Below are positions 27,497 through 40,008 of a stretch of DNA of 64,000 bases, one piece after another. This DNA is from Proteus faecis (lineage in GTDB: Bacteria > Pseudomonadota > Gammaproteobacteria > Enterobacterales > Enterobacteriaceae). The translations under genes were made by a program, and so were the position numbers. Within the stretch, counting starts at the first letter, position 1. Every line of letters begins with the position of its first letter. The notes under the pieces are model-generated. The model saw only the letters and a program-made list of their open reading frames with translations. It was not told the DNA's origin and did not search any database. The stretch covers positions 124,001 through 188,000 of the forward strand of contig NZ_PENZ01000034.1 in the NCBI RefSeq assembly GCF_003144395.1, read 5' to 3'.

Positions 27497-28609
27497 ATGA
27501 TAGCAGGGCGGTACATTGGCGTGATGTCTGGCACAAGCTTAGATGGTGTTGATGTTGTATTAGCTGCAATCAATAATAAGTTTGTTGCACAACAAGAAAA
27601 TCATTTTCTGCCTTATCCACAAAATCTACGCCAACGAATTTTAGCTGTTTGCCAAGGGCAACCGACTACCTTGCATGAAATCGGCTTATTAGATGCTCAA
27701 TTAGGTGAGCTTTATGCGCAAGCGATCATAGAGTTACTTGCAAAAGCGAAACTTAGCGCGAGTGATATTACGGCGATAGGGTGTCATGGGCAAACTGTTT
27801 GGCATGAGCCAGAAAGTGATATGCCATTTACTATGCAAATTGGTGACAATAACCGTGTTGCTACACTAACAGGAATTACGACAGTCGGTGATTTTCGTCG
27901 TAGAGATATCGCTTACGGCGGACAAGGCGCACCTTTAGTACCGGCTTTTCATCTTGCTGTATTAGGACATCCTGTTGAAAAACGTATTATTTTAAATATT
28001 GGTGGTATTGCCAATATCTCATTGTTATTACCCGGTATTGCAGTTAAAGGCTACGATACGGGACCAGGAAATATGCTATTAGATAGCTGGAATTGGATCC
28101 ACAATCAAACACCATATGATGATAATGGCAAATGGGCTGCGACTGGCACTGTAAACCCAACTTTATTAAAAGATATGCTTTCGGATCCTTACTTTTCGCG
28201 TTCAGCACCTAAAAGTACAGGGCGAGAATATTTCAATACACAATGGTTAAATTACCATTTAGAAAGAGTACCTAATGTTTTTCCTGAAGATGTACAAGCA
28301 ACGCTAGTTGAATTAACCGCGATAAGTATTGTGCAACAGATACAATTAAACGGTGGATGTGAACGTTTACTCGTTTGTGGTGGGGGGGCGCGAAATGAGC
28401 AAATTATGCATCGTTTAGCTTCATTATTATCCGGCACAGAAGTCACAACAACGGATAAATATGGTTTAAGTGGTGATGATATGGAGGCACTGGCATTTGC
28501 TTGGTTAGCAGCGCGCACTATTGCAAATGAATCAGGGAATTTACCTTCTGTAACAGGGGCATCGAGAGAAACCGTTTTAGGGGCGATTTACCCTACAAAT
28601 CCTCGTTAA
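27497..28609 (+). CDS. anmK: Anhydro-N-acetylmuramic acid kinase
   Basis: Product of 370 residues. AnmK hydrolyses and phosphorylates 1,6-anhydroMurNAc to MurNAc-6-phosphate during peptidoglycan recycling. Family motifs include [67 protein letters not shown] and [13 protein letters not shown]. The frame is open to 27467 (TTG), but the ATG at 27497 has AAGGAAAAG upstream and aligns with the E. coli start. Confidence 0.96.
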   Translation: MIAGRYIGVMSGTSLDGVDVVLAAINNKFVAQQENHFLPYPQNLRQRILAVCQGQPTTLHEIGLLDAQLGELYAQAIIELLAKAKLSASDITAIGCHGQTVWHEPESDMPFTMQIGDNNRVATLTGITTVGDFRRRDIAYGGQGAPLVPAFHLAVLGHPVEKRIILNIGGIANISLLLPGIAVKGYDTGPGNMLLDSWNWIHNQTPYDDNGKWAATGTVNPTLLKDMLSDPYFSRSAPKSTGREYFNTQWLNYHLERVPNVFPEDVQATLVELTAISIVQQIQLNGGCERLLVCGGGARNEQIMHRLASLLSGTEVTTTDKYGLSGDDMEALAFAWLAARTIANESGNLPSVTGASRETVLGAIYPTNPR

Positions 28610-28652
28610 GCGTGATATGCTGAATGTAGTTTCTCAAAAGAGAGAGTGAAAA

Positions 28653-29306
28653 ATGACACAACTTGATTTTATTGATGTTGCTGATTTACGCCGCGAATAT
28701 ATGAACGGTGGGCTACGACGTCATGAATTAACTGAACAGCCATTAGTTTTGTTTGAAAAATGGTTAAAGCAGGCTTGTGAAGCGCGTTTGAGTGATCCTA
28801 CTGCAATGTGTGTTGCAACTGTTGATGAAAATGGTCAACCTTACCAACGCATTGTGTTATTAAAACATTTCGATGAACATGGCTTAGTCTTTTATACCAA
28901 TTTAGGCAGTCGCAAAGCGAGTCATTTAGAGCACAATCAACGCGTCAGTTTATTATTCCCTTGGTATCCATTAGAAAGACAAGTTTGTTTTTTAGGGAAA
29001 GCCGAAAAACTATCTCCTATTGAAGTTATTAAATATTTCCATAGTCGCCCTAAAGATAGTCAAATTGCAGCGTGGGCTTCTCGACAGTCTTCCCGCATTT
29101 CCGCAAGAGGCGTGTTAGAAAGTAAGTTTCTAGAATTAAAGCAGAAATTCCAAAATGGGGAAGTGCCATTACCGAGTTTCTGGGGGGGATATCGTGTGAT
29201 ATTTGATTCTGTTGAATTTTGGCAAGGACGAGAAAATCGGCTACACGATCGCTTTATCTATCAAAAATCACCACAAGGATGGGACATTGAGCGGTTAGCA
29301 CCTTAA
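28653..29306 (+). CDS. pdxH: Pyridoxamine/pyridoxine 5'-phosphate oxidase
   Basis: FMN-dependent oxidase of 217 residues making pyridoxal 5'-phosphate. FMN-binding patterns [18 protein letters not shown] and [10 protein letters not shown] are present, as is the C-terminal [12 protein letters not shown]...WDIERLAP that lines the active site. The vitamin B6 salvage gene pdxY lies two genes away, beyond tyrS. The gap to anmK is 43 bases, so the two may be cotranscribed; the E. coli gene mliC that lies between them is absent. Confidence 0.97.
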   Translation: MTQLDFIDVADLRREYMNGGLRRHELTEQPLVLFEKWLKQACEARLSDPTAMCVATVDENGQPYQRIVLLKHFDEHGLVFYTNLGSRKASHLEHNQRVSLLFPWYPLERQVCFLGKAEKLSPIEVIKYFHSRPKDSQIAAWASRQSSRISARGVLESKFLELKQKFQNGEVPLPSFWGGYRVIFDSVEFWQGRENRLHDRFIYQKSPQGWDIERLAP

Positions 29307-29438
29307 TAGCGTGTTAATAAATTTACCTCAAAAAGTCTTTTTCTACTGGTACTTAATGTAGTGGCGCTTTATGCTATACCACTCGTGTTTCACTTATATT
29401 TTAAATAGACAAAAAACAATAAACCGATGGAGTCATTG

Positions 29439-30713
29439 ATGTCTAGCAAGAACCTAATCACACAATTGCAGGAGCGTGGGCTAATCGCTCAGGTCACGGA
29501 TGAGGCAGCTTTAGTAGAGCGTTTGGAGCAAGGTCCTATCGCTCTCTATTGTGGCTTCGATCCTACCGCTGATAGCCTGCATTTGGGGCATTTGGTTCCT
29601 TTGCTGTGTTTAAAACGATTCCAACTAGCCGGGCATAAGCCTGTGGCGTTGGTGGGTGGTGCAACGGGTCTAATTGGTGATCCTAGTTTTAAAGCCACCG
29701 AGCGCAAACTGAATACCCAAGATACTGTTCACGAATGGGTAGAAAAAATTCGTAAACAAGTGTCACCTTTTTTAGATTTCAACAGTGGTGAAAACAGTGC
29801 GGAATTAGCAAACAACTATGACTGGTTCGGTCAAATGGATGTGCTGACATTCCTGCGTGATATCGGTAAACACTTCTCTGTGAACCAAATGATCAACAAA
29901 GAAGCGGTTAAACAACGTTTAAACCGTGACGATGTGGGTATCTCTTTTACTGAATTCGCCTATAACCTATTACAAGCTTATGACTTTGCGTCATTAAATA
30001 CGCATTTAGGTGTTGAATTGCAAATCGGTGGCTCTGATCAGTGGGGTAATATTACTTCAGGTATCGATTTAACCCGTCGTTTCAACCAGAAACAAGTATT
30101 TGGTATGACTGTACCATTAATTACTAAATCTGATGGAACTAAATTCGGTAAGACAGAAGGTGGTGCGGTTTGGTTAGATCCTAAGAAAACAAGCCCATAC
30201 AAATTCTACCAGTTCTGGATCAATACAGCAGATGCTGACGTTTATCGCTTCTTAAAATTCTTCACATTTATGAGCATCGAAGAAATTAATGCACTTGAAG
30301 AAGAAGATAAAAATAGCGGTCAAGCGCCTCGTGCTCAACGTGTATTGGCAGAACTTGTTACTGGTTTGGTTCATGGTGAAGAAGGTTTAATCGCCGCTAA
30401 ACGTATTACAGAAAGCTTATTCTCTGGTGCAATTGCAGACTTAACACAAGCTGACCTTGAACAATTAGCACAAGATGGTATGCCAACAATTGAGTTAGAA
30501 AAAGGCAGTGATTTGCAACAAGCGCTGGTTAACGCAGAATTAGTTCCTTCTCGCGGTCAGGCTCGTACAATGATTGGCTCTAACGCAGTTTCAATTAATG
30601 GCGAAAAACAAGATAATCCTGAATACATCTTTGAAGAAAAAGATTTCTTATTTGGTCATTACTCTATTTTACGCCGTGGTAAAAAACATTACTGCCTCGT
30701 TATCTGGAAATAA
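29439..30713 (+). CDS. tyrS: Tyrosyl-tRNA synthetase
   Basis: Class I aminoacyl-tRNA synthetase of 424 residues, the same length as E. coli TyrS when started at the ATG at 29439 (TGGAG six bases upstream). HIGH motif is HLGH in [18 protein letters not shown], the KMSKS-like loop is KFGKT, and an S4 domain ends the protein ([20 protein letters not shown]). It charges tRNA-Tyr in the cytosol. Confidence 0.97.
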   Translation: MSSKNLITQLQERGLIAQVTDEAALVERLEQGPIALYCGFDPTADSLHLGHLVPLLCLKRFQLAGHKPVALVGGATGLIGDPSFKATERKLNTQDTVHEWVEKIRKQVSPFLDFNSGENSAELANNYDWFGQMDVLTFLRDIGKHFSVNQMINKEAVKQRLNRDDVGISFTEFAYNLLQAYDFASLNTHLGVELQIGGSDQWGNITSGIDLTRRFNQKQVFGMTVPLITKSDGTKFGKTEGGAVWLDPKKTSPYKFYQFWINTADADVYRFLKFFTFMSIEEINALEEEDKNSGQAPRAQRVLAELVTGLVHGEEGLIAAKRITESLFSGAIADLTQADLEQLAQDGMPTIELEKGSDLQQALVNAELVPSRGQARTMIGSNAVSINGEKQDNPEYIFEEKDFLFGHYSILRRGKKHYCLVIWK

Positions 30714-30721
30714 TTGACAGT

Positions 30722-30752
30722 AAAGGGCAGCCGGTGAGTTGCCCTTTTTCTT
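30722..30752 (+). terminator. Rho-independent terminator of tyrS
   Basis: Stem AAAGGGCA / TGCCCTTT (30722-30729 with 30740-30747) then TTTCTT, five to ten bases after the tyrS stop. Confidence 0.8.
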
Positions 30753-30835
30753 AATAACAATAAATAAATGTATATACCTCGCCTATGATGATAAAGCTTG
30801 GGTGTTGTGTGTATTCACAATAATCGGTTTATGTC

Positions 30836-31705
30836 ATGAAAAATATACTCTCTATTCAGTCACATGTTGTTTTTGGTCATGCCGGTAACAGTGCCTCTGA
30901 GTTTCCAATGCGTCGTATGGGGGTGAATGTTTGGCCTCTAAATACAGTGCAGTTTTCAAATCACACTCAATATCCAGAAAAATGGACTGGCTGTGTCATG
31001 TCAGCAGAACATATTACGGAGATTGTTGATGGTATTGCCACAATCGGTAAACTTTCACAATGTGATGCAGTACTAAGTGGTTATTTAGGATCGGCTGAGC
31101 AGGGGTTGCGTATTGTTGATATCGTTAAAAAAGTAAAACAAGCGAATCCTAACGCATGGTATTTTTGTGATCCTGTAATGGGGCATCCTGAAAAAGGATG
31201 TATTGTTCCTCCTGCTGTTTCTGGTGTGCTATGTGAAGAAGCATTACCTATTAGTGATATCATTGCACCTAATTTATTAGAGCTTGAAACATTAAGTGGT
31301 GGTAAAGCCCTTCATAATGTTGATGAGTGCGTAAATGCCGCTCGTGAATTATGTAAACAAGGTCCTAAGGTTGTATTAGTAAAACATTTATCACGTGCTG
31401 GATATCGACATGATCGTTTTGAAATGCTGTTAGTAACCGCAGAACATAGTTGGCATGTTAGTCGTCCACTAGTTGATTTTGGTGAACGTCAACCCGTGGG
31501 GGTGGGGGATTTAACAAGTGGTTTAATGCTGGTGGATTTACTCAAAGGTGTTGAATTACAAACCGCATTAGAGCACGTTGCCTCAGCAGTTTATGAAGTG
31601 ATGCTAAAAACAAAAGAGATGAATGAGTACGAACTGCAACTCGTTGCAGCTCAAGATCAAATGGTGCATCCAACACACAGATTCTGCGCAACACAACTAG
31701 ATTAA
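30836..31705 (+). CDS. pdxY: Pyridoxal kinase PdxY
   Basis: Ribokinase-family enzyme of 289 residues that phosphorylates pyridoxal in B6 salvage. Family landmarks: N-terminal [19 protein letters not shown], the substrate region [14 protein letters not shown], and the catalytic anion hole [11 protein letters not shown]. Its place next to tyrS and near pdxH is as in E. coli. A hairpin terminator separates it from the convergent gstA. Confidence 0.95.
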   Translation: MKNILSIQSHVVFGHAGNSASEFPMRRMGVNVWPLNTVQFSNHTQYPEKWTGCVMSAEHITEIVDGIATIGKLSQCDAVLSGYLGSAEQGLRIVDIVKKVKQANPNAWYFCDPVMGHPEKGCIVPPAVSGVLCEEALPISDIIAPNLLELETLSGGKALHNVDECVNAARELCKQGPKVVLVKHLSRAGYRHDRFEMLLVTAEHSWHVSRPLVDFGERQPVGVGDLTSGLMLVDLLKGVELQTALEHVASAVYEVMLKTKEMNEYELQLVAAQDQMVHPTHRFCATQLD

Positions 31706-31726
31706 ATTAATCGACTTTAAGAGAAG

Positions 31727-31761
31727 AAAAAGCGGATATTAATGTGATATCCGCTTTTTTA
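31727..31761. terminator. Bidirectional terminator between pdxY and gstA
   Basis: Stem AAAAAGCGGATAT (31727-31739) / ATATCCGCTTTTT (31747-31759) with a 7-base loop and T runs on both strands. Confidence 0.88.
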
Positions 31762-31773
31762 TTGAGTTTTAAT

Positions 31774-32442
<669 letters not shown>

Positions 32443-32598
32443 TCACTAATATAAGATGATAAGAGGTTCTAAGAAATTAGCAAACTCAAATGGTGCTAAT
32501 AAAACAGGCTTTTGTAAATTTGTGAACAAAACGATTAATTGATGAAAACACTCGAAAGTAAATGAGTCTTATATTTATAATATATAAGGCGTATTTTA

Positions 32599-33303
32599 TT
32601 ACGACTCTTCAAATGAAGGTAAAAATGAAATATCAAGGTAATAAATTTTCGGGTTTCTTTTATCAATATAGACTGTAACAAGTTCTCTATTAATATAGGG
32701 CGTAGGATCGAAGAAGATATAATTACTTTTATAACGAATTAATCGATTGTTTAATGTATCATGATAATCAGCAATAATTTGATAGGGAGAACGGTGATTA
32801 AAACGAATATTATTATTAATAATAATTTCAGATATTTTTACATTAATAGGCATTCCATCGCGTTTTAGTCGTTGATCTCTTGTGGATCTTCTTCTGATGA
32901 AATATAAAGGGATAAGCCCTGTTGATGCAAATACTAATCCAAAAATACTTAATATAGTACCCGCGCCATATAAGCCTAAAAAGTTGTTTATTGTTGCTCT
33001 TTGGGGATCACTTGGAAGATAAATAACATTAATCTTTTCACCAAGATAAAATCGGGATTGACTACTACCTTCTGGAGAGCGAAACACTATTTTTCTATTA
33101 TCTTCTGTATCGAACTGAATTATAGGGTGATACAAATAGCTACCATTAGAAGATTTACTGATACTTTGATCAATAACAACCCCTATTGTTTCGACTCCAT
33201 TTCTTACTAAATTTAATTCAGACTTAATAACAAATAAAGCTACAATAAAAATAATCGCACCAATAAGGGCAAAAATATAAAACAGAAATCTAAATTTCTT
33301 CAT
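32599..33303 (-). CDS. DUF3592-type membrane protein
   Basis: A 234-residue protein with a membrane helix near residues 5-25 and a second near 110-135. Between them is an extracytoplasmic beta domain of the DUF3592 pattern (YHPIIQFDTEDNRKIVF...GEKINVIYLPSDPQRATI), and a related half-domain follows the second helix (KISEIII...VTVYIDKRNPKIYYLD). The function is unknown. It is monocistronic between gstA and fabI and is absent from this spot in E. coli. Confidence 0.75.
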   Translation of the reverse strand: MKKFRFLFYIFALIGAIIFIVALFVIKSELNLVRNGVETIGVVIDQSISKSSNGSYLYHPIIQFDTEDNRKIVFRSPEGSSQSRFYLGEKINVIYLPSDPQRATINNFLGLYGAGTILSIFGLVFASTGLIPLYFIRRRSTRDQRLKRDGMPINVKISEIIINNNIRFNHRSPYQIIADYHDTLNNRLIRYKSNYIFFDPTPYINRELVTVYIDKRNPKIYYLDISFLPSFEES

Positions 33304-33491
33304 ACATTAAATCCTTTTATTAATATGTGATTATTTTATCGCTAATATAAAAAAAGGATTATAGGAATAAACTAAAAAAATGAAATTGATCTAACGAGCT
33401 ATAATATTCAAAATAGAAGAAAAAAGAGAAATGCTAGATAAAAACGCGATAGTTAATAGCGTTAAGAGTAAAAATAGTAGTAATGATATAT

Positions 33492-33530
33492 AAAAGCCGG
33501 TCTTAACAGTAAGACTGGCTTTTATTTTTT
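33492..33530 (-). terminator. Terminator of fabI
   Basis: Stem AAAAGCCGGTCTTA (33492-33505) / TAAGACTGGCTTTT (33510-33523) with one G-T pairing position, flanked by A/T tracts just beyond the fabI stop. Confidence 0.85.
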
Positions 33531-33539
33531 GAAATAGAA

Positions 33540-34328
33540 TTATTTTAGTTCTAATTCATTCATTGCAGCGATGCTGAAACCACCATCTACATGAACGATT
33601 TCACCTGTAATACCACCAGATAAGTCAGAGCATAGGAATGCTGCTGTATTACCAACATCTTCGGTTGTTACAGTGCGACGCAGAGGGGTTACAGACTCGC
33701 AATGGCTTAACATTTTACGGAAATCTTTGATACCAGATGCCGCTAATGTACGGATTGGACCAGCAGAGATACCGTTAACACGAATACCTTCAGGACCCAT
33801 AGCATTTGCCATATAACGAACGTTAGCTTCTAAAGAGGCTTTCGCCAGACCCATAACGTTATAGTTAGGGATTGCACGTTCAGCGCCTAAATAAGTCAGA
33901 GTTAATAGAGCTGAATTTGGATTTAGCATTTCACGGCTTGCTTTTGCCATGGCAACGAAGCTGTATGCGCTGATGTCGTGAGCAATTTTAAAACCTTCAC
34001 GAGTTACTGCATTAACGTAATCGCCATCTAATTGGTCAGCAGGAGCAAAACCGATAGAGTGAACAAAGCCATCATACTTTGGCCAAACTTTTGCAAGTTC
34101 TGCGTACATAGTATCGATGCTTTCATCTTTTGACACATCACACTCTAATACGATATTTGAGTCTAATGATGCTGCAAATTCTTCAACGCGTGGTTTCAGT
34201 TTTTCATTTTGGTAAGTAAATGCAAGTTCTGCACCTTGGTCACGCATAGCTTTGGCAATACCATAAGCAATTGATAATTTACTCGCAACACCAGTAATAA
34301 GAATGCGTTTGCCGGTCATAAAGCCCAT
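33540..34328 (-). CDS. fabI: Enoyl-[acyl-carrier-protein] reductase (NADH) FabI
   Basis: Product of 262 residues, close to E. coli FabI. It reduces trans-2-enoyl-ACP in fatty acid elongation and is the triclosan target. Seen are the N-terminal [20 protein letters not shown], the SIGFAP loop with the Gly that triclosan contacts, and the Y-x6-K catalytic pair in [11 protein letters not shown]. The protein ends [10 protein letters not shown] as in E. coli. Located next to the sap operon, as in E. coli. Confidence 0.97.
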   Translation of the reverse strand: MGFMTGKRILITGVASKLSIAYGIAKAMRDQGAELAFTYQNEKLKPRVEEFAASLDSNIVLECDVSKDESIDTMYAELAKVWPKYDGFVHSIGFAPADQLDGDYVNAVTREGFKIAHDISAYSFVAMAKASREMLNPNSALLTLTYLGAERAIPNYNVMGLAKASLEANVRYMANAMGPEGIRVNGISAGPIRTLAASGIKDFRKMLSHCESVTPLRRTVTTEDVGNTAAFLCSDLSGGITGEIVHVDGGFSIAAMNELELK

Positions 34329-34457
34329 AGCTGTATCCTTGTTTTTTCGTAAATCGCGATAATAACATCATTCACAGTTTTATTTATCTGTTAGGTTATC
34401 ACGCTTATTGTTAATAAACGTGGCTGATTCTACCACGACATTTGTAAATTTGTTTAA

Positions 34458-34489
34458 TTTCCCTAGCACCTCCGAGGAGTTAAGGGAAA
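34458..34489 (-). terminator. Hairpin downstream of sapF
   Basis: TTTCCCTA (34458-34465) and TAAGGGAAA (34481-34489) form the outer stem, CCTC/GAGG an inner one. It lies 47 bases past the sapF stop; T-tract weak. Confidence 0.45.
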
Positions 34490-34535
34490 AGGGCGAAATA
34501 ATGTGCAATCAACATTATGCTTATATTGTTTACAT

Positions 34536-35345
34536 TTAAGTCAAATCTTGGCGCCAAGCTTCTGCTGTTAAGGCTTCACCAAAGTGACTTGCTACCAATC
34601 TTCGAGTGACTTCATGTAATGGTGATGCAAGGACTTCTGCTGTATTACCACGTTCAACGACTTCACCATTATCCATCACAATGACTTTATCGCTAATATG
34701 TTTTGTCATACCTAAATTTTGTGTCACATAAATGTAGGCAATATCATGTGTTTCTTGCAGTTCTAGCATCAAGTTTATAATTTGTGATCGTAAAGACATA
34801 TCCAGCGAAGCTATTGCCTCATCAGCAATAATCACTTGAGGTTGTAAAATTAATGCTCGTGCAAGCGCAATTCGTTGGCGCTGGCCTGATGCAAACATAT
34901 GAGGATAATAATTTGCATGTTCAGGTAAAAGACCCACTTGACGTAATGTTTGATAAATTCGTTTCTCACGCTCAATAGCGCTCAACTCTGTATTCAGGCG
35001 TAAAGGGATCTCTAATGTTTGACCGATACGCTGGCGTGGGTTTAATGAGTTAGTGGGATCTTGAAATATCATTCTAATTCGCTGACTACGATAAGAATAA
35101 TCACCAAAAGTCAGTTGATGCCCATCAATAAAAATATCGCCACCTGTAGGCTCAGTTACTCCTGATAACATTCTTGCTAGTGTAGATTTTCCTGAACCAT
35201 TAGCGCCAATAATAGCTAAAGTTTGCTTGGGTTCTAGCGTAAAACTCACTGGTTTTACCGCTTCTAACTGCTGGCGCCGAAATAATCCAGTACGATAGCG
35301 AAATGTTTTTGATAGATTTTTTACCTCAAGCAGTTTATCGAACAT
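34536..35345 (-). CDS. sapF: Peptide ABC transporter ATPase SapF
   Basis: ABC ATPase of 269 residues with Walker [10 protein letters not shown], signature-like [14 protein letters not shown] and Walker [13 protein letters not shown]. With SapD it energises the SapBC permease, implicated in resistance to antimicrobial peptides and, in E. coli, putrescine export. The frame is open five codons further upstream, but the ATG at 35345 gives [20 protein letters not shown], aligning with E. coli SapF. It overlaps the sapD end. Confidence 0.94.
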   Translation of the reverse strand: MFDKLLEVKNLSKTFRYRTGLFRRQQLEAVKPVSFTLEPKQTLAIIGANGSGKSTLARMLSGVTEPTGGDIFIDGHQLTFGDYSYRSQRIRMIFQDPTNSLNPRQRIGQTLEIPLRLNTELSAIEREKRIYQTLRQVGLLPEHANYYPHMFASGQRQRIALARALILQPQVIIADEAIASLDMSLRSQIINLMLELQETHDIAYIYVTQNLGMTKHISDKVIVMDNGEVVERGNTAEVLASPLHEVTRRLVASHFGEALTAEAWRQDLT

Positions 35346-36336
35346 CAGTTGGCTCCACATTTAACGGAAAATGACAAGCCACGGCGTGGTTTTTAAATAA
35401 ACGTAACCGAGGTGCCTCAATACATTGTCGTTGTGCATAAGGGCAGCGAGGCCCTAACCGGCAACCTACAGGTAAATGCTCAAGAGAGGGAATTGCGCCA
35501 GGTAATGTATTTAAACGGCTTTTATGTGCTAATGAGTTGGTAAAATCGGGAATAGAGCGGATTAAAGCTTGAGTATAAGGATGATAAGGTGTCACTAATA
35601 ACTCGTCAGGGGATGCGGTTTCGACAGTTTGTCCACAATACATAACCGTAATTTTATTTGCTAATTTACTCATCCATTGCAAATCATGACTAATCAACAA
35701 AATGGTCATATTGTTATTTTGATTGAGTCGAGTCAGCAAACGAAAGATTTGGGTTTGTGTTGCAGGCTCCATAGCGTTAGTAGGTTCATCCGCAATCAGT
35801 AATCGAGGCTGATTTGCAATAGCAATAGCAATCATCACCTTTTGGCATTCACCTTCAGTTAATTCATATGGGTAACTGCGCATAATGTCTTTATGATCTT
35901 TAATACCTACACGATGCAATAGTTCAATTGCGCGACGTTTTCGCCAATGAAAGCGCTGCCACCAATGACCTTTAAAAGTCCATCGGGGAATTGCCTGTAT
36001 AAGCTGTTGCTCAATTTTTGTAGCAGGATCAAGACAAGATTGTGGCTCTTGGAAAATCATTGAGACATTATGACCAATGACACGGCGTCGTGCTTTGGGT
36101 GATAATTTAAGTAAGTCGATATCATCAAAACGGAAACGATCGGCTGTCACACTGATATTATCCTTTGTTACGCCACAAATCGCTTTTGCAATTAAGCTTT
36201 TACCTGATCCTGATTCACCAACAAGGCCTCTCACTTCACCTTCATTTAAGGTTATAGAAATACGATCTACCGCTTTTACTGGGCCATCAGGTGTCATAAA
36301 TTCAATGGTTAAATTGCGTATATCTAATAAAGGCAT
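35335..36336 (-). CDS. sapD: Peptide ABC transporter ATPase SapD
   Basis: ABC ATPase of 333 residues of the oligopeptide type with the C-terminal Cys-containing extension ([19 protein letters not shown]). Walker A is GESGSGKS, Walker [13 protein letters not shown], and the signature position reads [14 protein letters not shown], a degenerate LSGGQ like that in E. coli SapD. SapD also supports Trk potassium uptake in E. coli. It overlaps sapC by a single base (TAATG). Confidence 0.95.
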   Translation of the reverse strand: MPLLDIRNLTIEFMTPDGPVKAVDRISITLNEGEVRGLVGESGSGKSLIAKAICGVTKDNISVTADRFRFDDIDLLKLSPKARRRVIGHNVSMIFQEPQSCLDPATKIEQQLIQAIPRWTFKGHWWQRFHWRKRRAIELLHRVGIKDHKDIMRSYPYELTEGECQKVMIAIAIANQPRLLIADEPTNAMEPATQTQIFRLLTRLNQNNNMTILLISHDLQWMSKLANKITVMYCGQTVETASPDELLVTPYHPYTQALIRSIPDFTNSLAHKSRLNTLPGAIPSLEHLPVGCRLGPRCPYAQRQCIEAPRLRLFKNHAVACHFPLNVEPTDVR

Positions 36337-37229
36337 TATTCCACTCCCTCATTTATTGCACGCTGTAAACCATCACCTAAAAGGTTTACCAGTAAAACAC
36401 TTATCATAATAGTGGCGCCCGGAATTAAGACTGTCCAAGGGGCAACATAAATTAACTCTAAAGAATCACCTAACATAGCTCCCCATTCTGGTGAAGGAAG
36501 TTGGGCTCCTAAATTGAGAAAACCTAATGCTGTAATATCAAGAATAGCAATTGAGAAAGCGCGTGTTAATTCAGAAACTAATACAGGCGTAATATTAGGC
36601 AGTACGGTGTACCATAAAATAGAGATGTTCGATGCGCCATCAAGTCGAGAAGCAATAACATACTCTTTGTTTAATTCATCATTAACAGCAGAGTAAATCA
36701 TTCTGACTAAACGAGGTAATAGTGCTAGCCAAATTGCTATCATCGCGTGACCAAGGCTTGTTCCTACGAAAGCCACAACAATAATAGCAAGTAGTAAGGA
36801 TGGAATTGATAACAGCGTGTCTAATATATGATTGAGAATGGCGGATTTTAAGCCGTGGGTCATACCTGCAAAACAGCCAATAATTAATCCCATTAATGTC
36901 GCTGCAAAAGTGACAATAAATGCACCACCAAAGGTCATGCTTGTACCAATTAAAATTCGGCTAAACACATCACGCCCTAAATCATCTGTACCAAAGAAAT
37001 AGGAGACATTGCCGTTTTGATACCAAGATGGAGGAGTCAGCTGATGACCGAAAAATTGTTGGTCGAGTGCATAAGGCGCAATATAAGGACCTATTATACT
37101 GAGCACTAAGAGAAAAAGGACGCCATAAAAGCCGACCATTGAGATAACGTCTTTAGAAAAACATTGCCAAATTACCGCTGCGGGTGTGGGCGTTTTTTTC
37201 TCTTTATAAAATTGGCTATCTAAAGGCAT
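36336..37229 (-). CDS. sapC: Peptide ABC transporter permease SapC
   Basis: Inner-membrane permease of 297 residues in the DppC/OppC family, with about six membrane helices and an N-terminal periplasmic segment ([16 protein letters not shown]). The EAA-like coupling loop is near [17 protein letters not shown]. It overlaps sapB by 14 bases. Confidence 0.95.
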   Translation of the reverse strand: MPLDSQFYKEKKTPTPAAVIWQCFSKDVISMVGFYGVLFLLVLSIIGPYIAPYALDQQFFGHQLTPPSWYQNGNVSYFFGTDDLGRDVFSRILIGTSMTFGGAFIVTFAATLMGLIIGCFAGMTHGLKSAILNHILDTLLSIPSLLLAIIVVAFVGTSLGHAMIAIWLALLPRLVRMIYSAVNDELNKEYVIASRLDGASNISILWYTVLPNITPVLVSELTRAFSIAILDITALGFLNLGAQLPSPEWGAMLGDSLELIYVAPWTVLIPGATIMISVLLVNLLGDGLQRAINEGVE

Positions 37230-38181
37230 ATCCCACCTTGTGTTTCATTGGGTTACTCATTGCGCCCACAATATCTGATAAGACGTTAACAATAATGACC
37301 ATTGAACCCACTAACATGACACCAGCTGAAATAGCAGAGTAATCTTGTTGGCGGATTGCTGTAACTAACCAACGACCAAGTCCAGGCCAGTTAAACACGA
37401 TTTCTGTCACCATCGTTAGTGTCAGCATGGTGGAGAACTGTAAGCCTAATTTAGGAATGATAGGGGGTAAAGCATTATGAAGAATATGGCGACGAATAAT
37501 TGTAAAACGTGAGAGGCCTCGAGTTGCAGCCGCTTTCACGTAGTTCTCTGACATGATTTCTTCCGTACTATTTCGCATTAATCGAATAACTTCGGTTGTT
37601 GGTGCAATCGCCAGAGTTATTATGGGTAAAATCAAATGCTGTAATACGTTAATGATCATTTGCTGGCGATAAGGAGAATCAGAAAGCCATGCATCCACTA
37701 ATGCAATGCCTGTAATAGGTTGTAAGTTATAAAGCAAATCAATACGGCCTGAAACAGGTAGCCAACCCAATTTTAGTGAGAAAAAAAGAGTTAACAGCAA
37801 TGCAAGCCCAAATACAGGCACAGAGAAACCTAAGAGTGCGAAATTACTGATAATAATATCGGCGGATTTATTACGCCAAACTCCCGCAATAATACCAGCG
37901 GGAATACCTACAATAAGGGCAAAAAGAAACGCTAAGATACAAAGCTCCATGGTTGCTGGAAGTGCTTCTACCAATTGCGATTTGATAGGTTCACCATTGA
38001 TAGAGGAAATACCAAAATCAAAATGGATCATATTATGGGCATAAAAAAAGTAGGCATCGGTGAGTGATGCACCACTTAATGGAGCATTTGGTGTGTAATA
38101 ACTTAGGCTAAAGCTTACTAGCGACAAAAAGAACAGTGTCACAAGTAATAAAAGTAATCGACGTATTGAATAAATAATCAT
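37216..38181 (-). CDS. sapB: Peptide ABC transporter permease SapB
   Basis: Inner-membrane permease of 321 residues in the DppB/OppB family. It has an N-terminal helix, five or so further helices and the EAA loop near [27 protein letters not shown]. It starts three bases after sapA and forms the channel with SapC. Confidence 0.95.
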   Translation of the reverse strand: MIIYSIRRLLLLLVTLFFLSLVSFSLSYYTPNAPLSGASLTDAYFFYAHNMIHFDFGISSINGEPIKSQLVEALPATMELCILAFLFALIVGIPAGIIAGVWRNKSADIIISNFALLGFSVPVFGLALLLTLFFSLKLGWLPVSGRIDLLYNLQPITGIALVDAWLSDSPYRQQMIINVLQHLILPIITLAIAPTTEVIRLMRNSTEEIMSENYVKAAATRGLSRFTIIRRHILHNALPPIIPKLGLQFSTMLTLTMVTEIVFNWPGLGRWLVTAIRQQDYSAISAGVMLVGSMVIIVNVLSDIVGAMSNPMKHKVGYAFR

Positions 38182-38184
38182 GGA

Positions 38185-39870
38185 TTATTTTACAGCCTCT
38201 TTCTTGTGATTTTGTTCGTCTACTTCTGCCTCTCGATAAACACCAGCAAAAGACGCATTACCAAAGGTACTCAACACTAATCCTTTAATATCATAACGAT
38301 ATGCTTGCATACGTAAAGAGTTTGCCAAAGGTAACACAGGTAACTCTTGAGCAAGTATATCTTGCGCTTTATGATAATAATCCATTCTTGAAGCAAGTTG
38401 CTGACTATAAAGCGCTTTTTTTAAAATATCATCAAAGTTAGGTAAGCACCAATGACTTAAGTTAGTTTGTGAACTAATGGCTGCACAACTAAAGAGAGGG
38501 CGGAAAAAACTATCAGGATCGTTACTGTCAGTTGACCAACCAGATAAGGTCATATCATGAGTGCGATCCATCATGCTTGTCTCTTGATATCGCCCTTCGA
38601 TAGGACGAATATTCATTTGAATACCCACTTGTGCTAAGTCTGCTTGAATAAGTTCTGCCATTTTTAATGGACTTGGATTATAAGATTGTGAGGCGCTAGG
38701 CACCCAAAGATTTAATTTCAACCCATCAAGGCCTAATTCTTTAAGAATGTGTTTCGATTTTTCAGGATTGTATTCTGTGATTTTTGCTCGGTTATCATAA
38801 GCCCAAGATGCACGAGGAAGCACGGAAGCTGCCGTTTCGGCTGTACCATAATAAATAGATTCCATTAAACGTTCATTGTTAATGGCATAAGCAATAGCTT
38901 GACGAACTTTAAGATCATTTAATGGTGGTTTACTGGTGTTAAAGGCTAAATAAGCGATATTCATACCGGAACGTAATGTTAATCTTAATCGTGGATCGTC
39001 ACGTAACACTTTTAATTGGCTTGCGGCAGGGTAGGCTAAAACATCACATTCACCAGTGAGTAATTTAGATATACGACCGGTACCACCTGCACCCATATCA
39101 ATAACAACCTGTTGCATCTTTGGTTGCCCTTTCCAGTAATCATTATTTCTAAATAAACGAACAAATTGTCCTGGCTGATATTCATCTAGAAAGAAAGGGC
39201 CTGTTCCTACTGGTTTCCAATCAAGTTGTGTTTGATCGCCTGTTTTTTCTAAATTTTGAGCGTATTCAGCAGAAAGAATAGGAGCGTAATGTGTTGCTAG
39301 ATGCCATAAAAAAGAGGCATCAGGTTCTTTCAAGCTAAATTCTACTGTGTATTGACCAAGTTTTTTGATCGATTGGATATTATTGGCAAAACTTAAACTG
39401 TCAAAATAGGGATATTTTCCACCATTAATTTGATTGAAAGGATTTTGTGGATTAATCATCCTTTCAAAACTAAAAATAACATCATCAGCGGTAAGTTTAC
39501 GTGTTGGTGTAAACCAAGATGTTTGTTGAAAAGAGACATTTTTACGTAAATAAAAGCGGTATGTTGCACCGTTATCTAATGTTTCCCAGCGAGCTGCGAT
39601 TTCAGGGATCAGACGATAAGTGTAAGGGTCAACATCTAAAAGACGGTCATAAAGCTGTGCAGCTAGGGGATCAATAATTAATCCACTACTTGATAACTGT
39701 GGATTGAAAGTATTTACACTGCCATCAACACAGTAAACAAAACCATTTTGATTAATTGGAGTTGGTTCAAGCGTTATAGATGGTGCTTGTGTTTTTGGTG
39801 CTACATCCGCGATACAAGTTGCGCTTGTAACCGTGAGTAACAAAGTACCAATAAATAAAATAGGGCGCAT
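38185..39870 (-). CDS. sapA: Periplasmic peptide-binding protein SapA
   Basis: Solute-binding protein of 561 residues in the DppA/OppA class, with a signal peptide (about 1-21, IADVAPK after cleavage). Family landmarks: NTFNPQLSS near the mature N-terminus, GTGPFFLDEY and DLKVRQAIAYAINNERL. It captures cationic peptides or heme-like ligands for the SapBCDF transporter. First gene of the operon; ryhB and a Fur box lie divergently upstream. Confidence 0.95.
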   Translation of the reverse strand: MRPILFIGTLLLTVTSATCIADVAPKTQAPSITLEPTPINQNGFVYCVDGSVNTFNPQLSSSGLIIDPLAAQLYDRLLDVDPYTYRLIPEIAARWETLDNGATYRFYLRKNVSFQQTSWFTPTRKLTADDVIFSFERMINPQNPFNQINGGKYPYFDSLSFANNIQSIKKLGQYTVEFSLKEPDASFLWHLATHYAPILSAEYAQNLEKTGDQTQLDWKPVGTGPFFLDEYQPGQFVRLFRNNDYWKGQPKMQQVVIDMGAGGTGRISKLLTGECDVLAYPAASQLKVLRDDPRLRLTLRSGMNIAYLAFNTSKPPLNDLKVRQAIAYAINNERLMESIYYGTAETAASVLPRASWAYDNRAKITEYNPEKSKHILKELGLDGLKLNLWVPSASQSYNPSPLKMAELIQADLAQVGIQMNIRPIEGRYQETSMMDRTHDMTLSGWSTDSNDPDSFFRPLFSCAAISSQTNLSHWCLPNFDDILKKALYSQQLASRMDYYHKAQDILAQELPVLPLANSLRMQAYRYDIKGLVLSTFGNASFAGVYREAEVDEQNHKKEAVK

Positions 39871-39988
39871 AAATAATGTCTTTTAGAGAAACGATTTTGC
39901 CATTGTAACTTAAAAAACTTTCTATCCCCAAATAGTCAAAAAAAACAAAGTGAGAAAAATTCTCAACAAAGTGCTTTACAAATGCTAA

Positions 39989-40003
39989 TGATAAATATTA
40001 TCA
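39989..40003 (+). promoter_or_regulatory. Fur box at the ryhB promoter
   Basis: TGATAAATATTATCA matches the 7-1-7 Fur motif (TGATAAT-N-ATTATCA) at 13 of 14 positions. It overlaps a likely -10 (TATTAT at 39996-40001), so bound Fur would block transcription of ryhB. Confidence 0.8.
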
Positions 40004-40008
40004 TCCGT